64,000 bases of DNA, taken from the NCBI RefSeq assembly GCF_012103215.1, contig NZ_JAAVNE010000003.1, positions 1 to 64,000 on the forward strand, given 5' to 3'. Both the position numbers and the translations under genes were made by a program. The notes beneath the pieces are model-generated. The model was not told where the DNA came from. It searched no databases and saw only the letters and a list, made by a program, of their open reading frames with translations. Source of the DNA: Falsiroseomonas selenitidurans. GTDB lineage: Bacteria; Pseudomonadota; Alphaproteobacteria; Acetobacterales; Acetobacteraceae. Positions 59,508 through 64,000 of this stretch are shown here, in pieces. The stretch's first letter is position 1. Every line of letters begins with the position of its first letter.

Positions 59508-61084
59508 CGCTGGCAGGCCAGATCCTTCCAGACCAGGCGGTTATGCGGCCGCCACTGGAAGCCGCGCATGCAGGCGGCGAAGACCTCATGCGTGCCGGGC
59601 AGGAAGGTCTCGACGAAGGTGGCGCTTTCGGCCTGCGCGCGCTGCGCCTGCGCCACCAGTTCCAGCCACTTCGCCTGGTCGCGTTCCACCACCGAGGCGT
59701 CGATCAGCCGGTCCAGCGCCTCGTTGTTGTTGCCGTTGACGTTCGACCCGCCGCGCGAATGGGCTGTGAGGAACATGTTGTAGGAGGGATCCGGCACGAA
59801 GGAGGAGGTGAGATGCGTCATGAAGGGCAGCGACCAGACGCGCACGGCGCGGCGCGCGGTCATTTCCGTGGCCGGGATGCGGCGCGGCGTCACGCGGATG
59901 CCGGCGCGCGCCAGGCTGGCCTGCATCTGCAGCGCCAGCGGCTCCTCCCACCACCAGTTGGTGCTGTATTCCAGCGTGACGTCGAGGCCGTTGGGGTGGC
60001 CGGCCTCCGCCAGCAGGGCCTTGGCGCGGTCGTAGTCGGTGTCGAAGGTGTAGGCGTCGATGGCGCCCGGGATCGGCGGGTTCAGCATGGACCGGCTGCG
60101 CGTGCCGAGGCCGAGGAACACCGCCTGCCCGATCGCCTCGTAATCCGTGGCATAGGCCACGGCCTGGCGCACGCGCTGGTCGTCGAAGGGGGCGATGCGC
60201 GGGTTCATGCGGACGGTGGCGCTGCCCGGTGCGGCGACGCTCTCCACGCGCACGTTGCGGTCCCGCCGCAGGTCCGCCACCTGCTGCAGCGGGATCTGCT
60301 CGGCGTATTGCACCTGCCCGGTGCGCACCAGCGCCACGCGGGTGGCCGGCGACGGCACCTCGCGCCAGACGATGCGGCTGTAGAAGGGGCGCTCGAAGGC
60401 GTAGTTCGGGTTGGCGATGAAGACCGCCTGCTGCCCGGCGGTCACGGATTGCACATGGTAGGGGCCGTAGCCCGCGGTGTTGGCGCCGAGCCAGCGGGCC
60501 GCGAAGGGATCCTCCGCCGTGGCGTGCTTCTTCGCCTCCGTGCTGTCGAAGATCGCCGGGATGTGCAGCGTCAGCACCGACAGGAAGATGCGGTTGGCGT
60601 CGCGCAGGCGGAAGCGCACCTCACGCGGGGAGACCGCCTCCACGCTCTCGATCCGCGCGACGTTGCGGATGAACAGGCCGGTGCGGCGCTGGGCGTTGGA
60701 CTTCTCGAAGGTCCAGACCACATCGGCGGCGGAGATCTCGTTGCCGAAGGGGCTCTTCACGCCGGGGCGCAGGCGGAAGAGGTATTCCTTGCCGTCCTCC
60801 GACACCGTCCAGGATTCCGCCAGATGCGGCTCGATCGTCGCGGGGTCGATCACCGCCCGCCCCTCGACCATGCGGGTGTCGAAGCGGGTCAGCCCCTCAT
60901 ACACATTGACCGAGGATTCGATCTGCCCGGGCACCCAGATGTCAGGGTCGAAGCCGCGCGGGGTGGAGACCATGGCGGCGACCAGGGTGTTGCCCTGCGC
61001 CAGCGCGGGGGCCGATCCCAGGGCCAGACCAAGCCCGGCAAGCAGGGCTGCGGCGGCAGGCAGCAGGCGGCGCGGATGGTTCAT
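59504..61084 (-). CDS. periplasmic substrate-binding protein (DppA-like, family 5)
   Basis: A 526-residue SBP-family-5 lipoprotein-free receptor. Signal peptide 1-29 (ending APALAQ), then PEATIEPHLAESW-type segment, LRPGVKSPFGNEISAADV, YATDYEAI, and the C-terminal QAQRAQAESATFVETFLP. It decides what the importer brings in: peptides, opines, or acylated amino acids are all possible. First gene of the operon. GAGGAGG lies 4 nt before the ATG; promoter and operator candidates at 61120-61160. Confidence 0.93.
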   Translation of the reverse strand: MNHPRRLLPAAAALLAGLGLALGSAPALAQGNTLVAAMVSTPRGFDPDIWVPGQIESSVNVYEGLTRFDTRMVEGRAVIDPATIEPHLAESWTVSEDGKEYLFRLRPGVKSPFGNEISAADVVWTFEKSNAQRRTGLFIRNVARIESVEAVSPREVRFRLRDANRIFLSVLTLHIPAIFDSTEAKKHATAEDPFAARWLGANTAGYGPYHVQSVTAGQQAVFIANPNYAFERPFYSRIVWREVPSPATRVALVRTGQVQYAEQIPLQQVADLRRDRNVRVESVAAPGSATVRMNPRIAPFDDQRVRQAVAYATDYEAIGQAVFLGLGTRSRSMLNPPIPGAIDAYTFDTDYDRAKALLAEAGHPNGLDVTLEYSTNWWWEEPLALQMQASLARAGIRVTPRRIPATEMTARRAVRVWSLPFMTHLTSSFVPDPSYNMFLTAHSRGGSNVNGNNNEALDRLIDASVVERDQAKWLELVAQAQRAQAESATFVETFLPGTHEVFAACMRGFQWRPHNRLVWKDLACQR

Positions 61085-61119
61085 GGATCCTCCTCGCGCA
61101 GGCGCGGGTCCGGCGCATA

Positions 61120-61131
61120 TTGTCCTGACAA
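61120..61131. promoter_or_regulatory. TTGTC-CT-GACAA palindrome, candidate GntR/FCD operator
   Basis: A perfect 5+2+5 dyad placed just downstream of the -10, where a repressor would block initiation of the dpp operon. The form T-N-G-T near A-C-N-A fits FCD-type GntR operators as I remember them, and an FCD regulator gene (50714-51400) lies at the other end of the operon. Confidence 0.4.
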
Positions 61132-61160
61132 GGCTAAGGGCGCGCTGGGATACAAGTCAA
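61132..61160 (-). promoter_or_regulatory. candidate promoter of the dpp-hydrolase operon
   Basis: Minus strand TTGACT (61160-61155), 17-nt spacer, TTAGCC (61137-61132), 47 nt upstream of the first ATG. The -35 matches five of six consensus bases; the -10 is weak. Would drive eight overlapping genes down to 51630. Confidence 0.45.
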
Positions 61161-61193
61161 CGCCCAGAATCCCGGCACCCAGGCTGCCAAGGC

Positions 61194-62021
61194 TCAGAAC
61201 CGCTCCGGCTTCGGCCAGGGCTGCGCCATCAGCGGCGCGAGCCCGGGCGGCAGCACCGGCTTGTGGACCGGGGTCCAGGTGAAGGGCTGGTCCGGATCCT
61301 CCCACAGCGTGCTCTGCGGCCCGCCCTGGGAGCGGAACAGCAGCACCGTGCCGGTCCAGGAGCCATAGGGGGCGTGCTTGATCATCGGCGGCCGCCAGCA
61401 ATAGGCACCGGCCTGCATCACGCCGAAATCGCCCGCCAGCTCGCCGCTCAGCAGGAAGAACTCCTGCACCACCGGGTGGCGTTCGCTGCGCGCGCCCTGG
61501 CGGAAGGGCATGGTGCAGGTCAGGTAGGTGACCTCCCCGCTCACCGGGTCCTGCCGCAGCGTGCGCATGCGCGCCGTGGCGGCCATGGATTCCAGGCCCA
61601 TGGCGGCAAAGTCGCCGTCCCAGACATTGTCGGTGGCGGAAAGATGCCGCACCAGGCGGCGTTCGTCGAAGCCCTCGGGTCCGGGCTCCGGCGCGGCGGA
61701 GAAGAAGCTCAACACCACTGCGCCGCCTTCGCTGCTGAGTCCGCTGCGCGGCATGCCCGCCGGCAGATGCGCGTAGCTGTGCTGGCGATAGGCCTGGCCA
61801 TCGATCTCCAGCCCTCCCTCCAGCACCCAGATCTCCTCGTCCGCCGCCAGCGTGCCGGCCGGCCGCGCATGGCCGGGCGGGTAGCGCAGCAGGCAGGAGA
61901 CGGCGCCGCTTGCCGCATCCTGCGACAGGATCTTGGCCGCCGCGCCCGGGCGGTCGGCGATCGCGTCATCCTGCCAGGGCAGGGCCTGGGCCTGGATCCA
62001 TTCGATGTGGGGACGTGCCAT
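61194..62021 (-). CDS. two-cupin protein
   Basis: A 275-residue bicupin. Cupin 1 spans about 40-110 (GTLAADEEIWVLEGGLEIDGQ) and cupin 2 about 185-250 (HPVVQEFFLLSGELAGDFG, then PMIKHAPYG). The usual two-histidine metal motif is poor in cupin 1 (no H-x-H); cupin 2 retains H, E and a later H. Similar to DUF4437-type cupins; substrate unknown. Divergent from the acyl-CoA-synthetase-like gene, with which it shares a 31-bp palindrome, so the two are probably co-regulated. It lies 33 nt upstream of the dpp promoter. Confidence 0.7.
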   Translation of the reverse strand: MARPHIEWIQAQALPWQDDAIADRPGAAAKILSQDAASGAVSCLLRYPPGHARPAGTLAADEEIWVLEGGLEIDGQAYRQHSYAHLPAGMPRSGLSSEGGAVVLSFFSAAPEPGPEGFDERRLVRHLSATDNVWDGDFAAMGLESMAATARMRTLRQDPVSGEVTYLTCTMPFRQGARSERHPVVQEFFLLSGELAGDFGVMQAGAYCWRPPMIKHAPYGSWTGTVLLFRSQGGPQSTLWEDPDQPFTWTPVHKPVLPPGLAPLMAQPWPKPERF

Positions 62022-62046
62022 GACCGCATCGCGCCTGCTCGCGCGC

Positions 62047-62077
62047 CGCCTGTCAATGTCCGGACCATTGACAGGCG
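62047..62077. promoter_or_regulatory. 31-bp palindrome with two TTGACA boxes
   Basis: Perfect 11-bp arms CGCCTGTCAAT and ATTGACAGGCG flank a 9-bp centre, GTCCGGACC. The plus arm contains the -35 consensus TTGACA (62068-62073) and the minus arm contains the same on the other strand (62056-62051). The two promoters face away from each other, towards the ligase gene and the cupin gene. No convincing -10 is seen on either side. One regulator could block both. Confidence 0.5.
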
Positions 62078-62104
62078 CGCGAAACCGCCCCGATCCTGCC
62101 GCCC

Positions 62105-63649
62105 ATGGCCGATTTCGCCCGACGCGGCGCCTCCCGCTGCATGTTGATCTCCGACGGCATCCGCGCCGCCGCCGGACGCACCCCGGGCAAGACCGCGATT
62201 CGCGAGACGGGGCGGGCCCTGACCTATGCCGCGCTGGTCGATCGCATCGCCCGCGTCGCCAATCTGTGCCATGCCGGGCTCGGCCTGCGGCATGGCGAGC
62301 ATGCGGCGGTGTTCTCCGCCAACTGCCTCGAATACATCGAGATCGTCGCCGGCATGGCGGAAGCCGGCATCGCCGCGGCCACCATCGGCCCGGCCGCCGC
62401 CGCGCCGGAAATCCGCTTCATCTGCGAGGACAGCGCGGCGCGGGTGATGTTCGTCTCCGCCGCGCTGGAGGAGGCGGCGCGCGCCGCCGCCCCCGCCGGC
62501 GTGCAGCGCTTCATCGTCATCGGCCCGGCCTATGAGGCGCTGCTGGCCGAGGCCTCGCCCGGGCCCTGCCCCGTCGCGGTAGATGAACGCGACATCTTCT
62601 CCGTCCCCTACACCTCCGGCGCCACGGGCCGCGCCAAGGGCGTGCGGCTGGCGCATCGCGGCCGCGTGCTGTCGGCCTATGCGATGGCGGCCGAGCATGG
62701 CTGCTACACCCCCTACGACCGCGCCGTGGCCACCACGCCGATGTTCCACGGCGCCGGCTTCCTGATGGCGCTGACGCCGATCTTCTTCGGCGGCTTCGTG
62801 GAGGTGCTGCCGCGCTTCGACATCGAGGCGCTGATGGGCACCATCACCCGCATCCAGGCCACCAGCGCCTACATCGTGCCGGCGCATTTCGCCGCGCTGT
62901 TCGCGCTGCCGGAAGCGACGCGGGCGCAGTACGACGTGCGCAGCATGAAGGCCGCCATCTCCGGCACCGCGCCGCTGCCGCAGGCGGTGAAGGAGCGCAT
63001 CGTCGGCTATTTCGGCGAGGGCGTGCTGTATGAGCGCTACGGCACCACGGAAACCTCCATCGCCTGCTCGCTGAGCCCGCCGGACCAGCTGCGCAAGCAG
63101 GCCAGCGTCGGCCTGCCCTACCCGGCAACCCAGATGAAGATCTGCGACGAGGCGGGCAATGCCGTGCCGCAGGGCGAGGTGGGGGAGCTGTGGGTCGCCT
63201 CCCCCTACATGTTCTCCGGCTATTTGAACCTGCCGGAGCAGACGGCGGCCGGCACGCGCGGCGACTGGTTCGTCACCGGCGACCTCGCCCGGCAGGACGA
63301 GGAAGGCTACCTCTATTTGGTCGACCGCAAGAACGACATGGTGATCTCCGGCGGCGAGAACATCTACCCGCGGGAGGTGGAGGAGGTGCTGCTGGCGCAC
63401 CCCGCCGTCGCCGAATGCGGCGTCACCGGCGCGCCGCACCCCTATTGGGGGGAAGCGGTGACGGCCTTCGTCGTCATCCGCCCCGGCATGACCGTGGCGG
63501 CGGAGGCGCTGGCCGCGCTGTGTCGCGCCAAGCTGTCGCGCTACAAGGTGCCGAAGGAGATCCGTTTCGTCCCCGGCCTGCCGCGCAACGCCATGGGCAA
63601 GGTGCTTCGGCGCGCCCTGAAGGAGCAGTTGCGCGCCGAAGCCGGCTGA
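62105..63649 (+). CDS. acyl-CoA synthetase / AMP-dependent ligase
   Basis: A 514-residue adenylate-forming enzyme. A3 motif PYTSGATGRAKG (near 163), A5 YGTTETS, A7 WFVTGDLARQDEEGYL, A8 RKNDMVISGGENIYPREVEEVL and the A10 lysine in NAMGKVLRR. It should activate a carboxylic acid to its CoA thioester through an acyl-AMP. Sequence does not fix the substrate; the length and N terminus resemble medium-chain or aromatic acid ligases. The ATG at 62105 has no clear SD; one at 62141 (MLISDGIRAAA) also fits. Confidence 0.9.
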   Translation: MADFARRGASRCMLISDGIRAAAGRTPGKTAIRETGRALTYAALVDRIARVANLCHAGLGLRHGEHAAVFSANCLEYIEIVAGMAEAGIAAATIGPAAAAPEIRFICEDSAARVMFVSAALEEAARAAAPAGVQRFIVIGPAYEALLAEASPGPCPVAVDERDIFSVPYTSGATGRAKGVRLAHRGRVLSAYAMAAEHGCYTPYDRAVATTPMFHGAGFLMALTPIFFGGFVEVLPRFDIEALMGTITRIQATSAYIVPAHFAALFALPEATRAQYDVRSMKAAISGTAPLPQAVKERIVGYFGEGVLYERYGTTETSIACSLSPPDQLRKQASVGLPYPATQMKICDEAGNAVPQGEVGELWVASPYMFSGYLNLPEQTAAGTRGDWFVTGDLARQDEEGYLYLVDRKNDMVISGGENIYPREVEEVLLAHPAVAECGVTGAPHPYWGEAVTAFVVIRPGMTVAAEALAALCRAKLSRYKVPKEIRFVPGLPRNAMGKVLRRALKEQLRAEAG

Positions 63650-63659
63650 ACGCCGCCGT

Positions 63660-64000
63660 CTACTCCCCCATCGCGCGCAGCGCGCGCGGGCCCCAGCGGC
63701 GCGACAGCAGCATCACCAGCAGCACGGAGCCGCCGTGCCAGATCAGCACCATCGCCGCGGCGTCCAGGTGGTGCACCAGGGTCAACCCGCAGGAGGCGAT
63801 GGCCGCCGCCGCCAGCCCCGCCAGCGCCGCCACCGGCCCGGGGCGGATGCGGGCGGCATGGCGCGTCATCCACAACATGCCCAGCGTCATCGGCACGCCG
63901 AAGGCGATGATGAAGCTCAGGCAGCCGAAGCTGGTGGACAGGGCGGGGAAGCCCTGATCGACGAAATCCGTCAAGCAGCCCCAGCCCAGGCCGGAGACCC
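63660..64000 (-). CDS. NrsF/DUF1109-like membrane protein, 5' truncated by window end
   Basis: A C-terminal fragment of at least 113 codons; the frame stays open to position 64000 (VSGLGWGCLTDFVDQG lies upstream of the TTG), so the gene continues beyond the window. It has about three helices, and the C-terminal LVHHLDAAAMVLIWHGGSVL plus LLSRRWGPRALR matches the NrsF anti-sigma family (DUF1109). NrsF proteins hold ECF sigma factors at the membrane. The partner sigma gene would lie outside the window. Confidence 0.75.
   Translation of the reverse strand, partial: VSGLGWGCLTDFVDQGFPALSTSFGCLSFIIAFGVPMTLGMLWMTRHAARIRPGPVAALAGLAAAAIASCGLTLVHHLDAAAMVLIWHGGSVLLVMLLSRRWGPRALRAMGE

Overview
This 64 kb window is chromosomal DNA from a very GC-rich alphaproteobacterium. 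Gene content points to Acetobacteraceae, Roseomonas-like: a Bug-type solute receptor, an alphaproteobacterial Fdh3-type formate dehydrogenase cluster with DUF3305/DUF3306/DUF6352/DUF6505 genes, an NrsF-type protein, and many GTG/TTG starts backed by good Shine-Dalgarno (SD) sequences. The genus is inference. I saw no insertion sequence, prophage, CRISPR array, rRNA or tRNA. No gene-free stretch reaches 300 bases; the longest are 51401-51629 (repeat hairpins plus a terminator), 11552-11760 (promoter/operator) and 37847-38049 (divergent promoter region with a palindrome).

Layout. 0.1-4.4 kb: a DSD1-like PLP enzyme and a class V aminotransferase fold protein (minus), divergent from an acyl-CoA dehydrogenase and an alpha/beta hydrolase. 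4.4-9 kb: DUF3597 protein, an Asp/Glu racemase-like protein divergent from a Bug receptor, then housekeeping dcd and murA. 8.9-17.1 kb: glyoxalase-like protein and hybrid histidine kinase, an SDR/ThDP-enzyme pair, a membrane-fused spermidine-synthase-like protein and a small membrane protein.

17.1-33.6 kb is a formate dehydrogenase island. It holds a LuxR-type regulator divergent from fdhD-mobA; a minus-strand series from a biotin/lipoate-ligase-like gene through DUF6505, DUF6352, DUF3305, DUF3306, a 76-aa protein, a TorD-like chaperone, a small Tat-signal protein and the three FDH subunits; a terminator; then mobB-moeA. A four-cluster ferredoxin-like protein is divergent at the far end. Together they would make, mature and export a molybdenum formate dehydrogenase that passes electrons to the membrane quinone pool. 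A Fur-box-like site lies upstream of the torD-fdh genes.

33.7-44.8 kb: an MDR oxidoreductase plus hydrolase, an RTX calcium-binding protein, pirin, DUF1203, a tandem universal stress protein, a kinase/ATPase fusion, pdxH, fabI, a small secreted protein, aroC, and a VapBC-type toxin-antitoxin pair. 44.8-49.3 kb: soeABC-like genes for a cytoplasm-facing membrane sulfite dehydrogenase (three genes coupled by ATGA overlaps).

49.4-62 kb: an unknown 400-aa protein, an FCD-type GntR regulator, and converging on it an eight-gene, tightly overlapping operon (about 9.5 kb): a Dpp-type ABC importer, an amidohydrolase-2 protein without its HxH metal motif, an FAD oxidase, and a 554-aa protein made of two alpha/beta-hydrolase units, neither of which has a nucleophilic serine. 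The operon promoter carries a TTGTC-CT-GACAA palindrome that fits a GntR/FCD operator. This operon is the best candidate for an undescribed pathway. The right end holds a bicupin divergent from an acyl-CoA-synthetase-like gene across a 31-bp palindrome, and a truncated NrsF-like gene that runs off the window.
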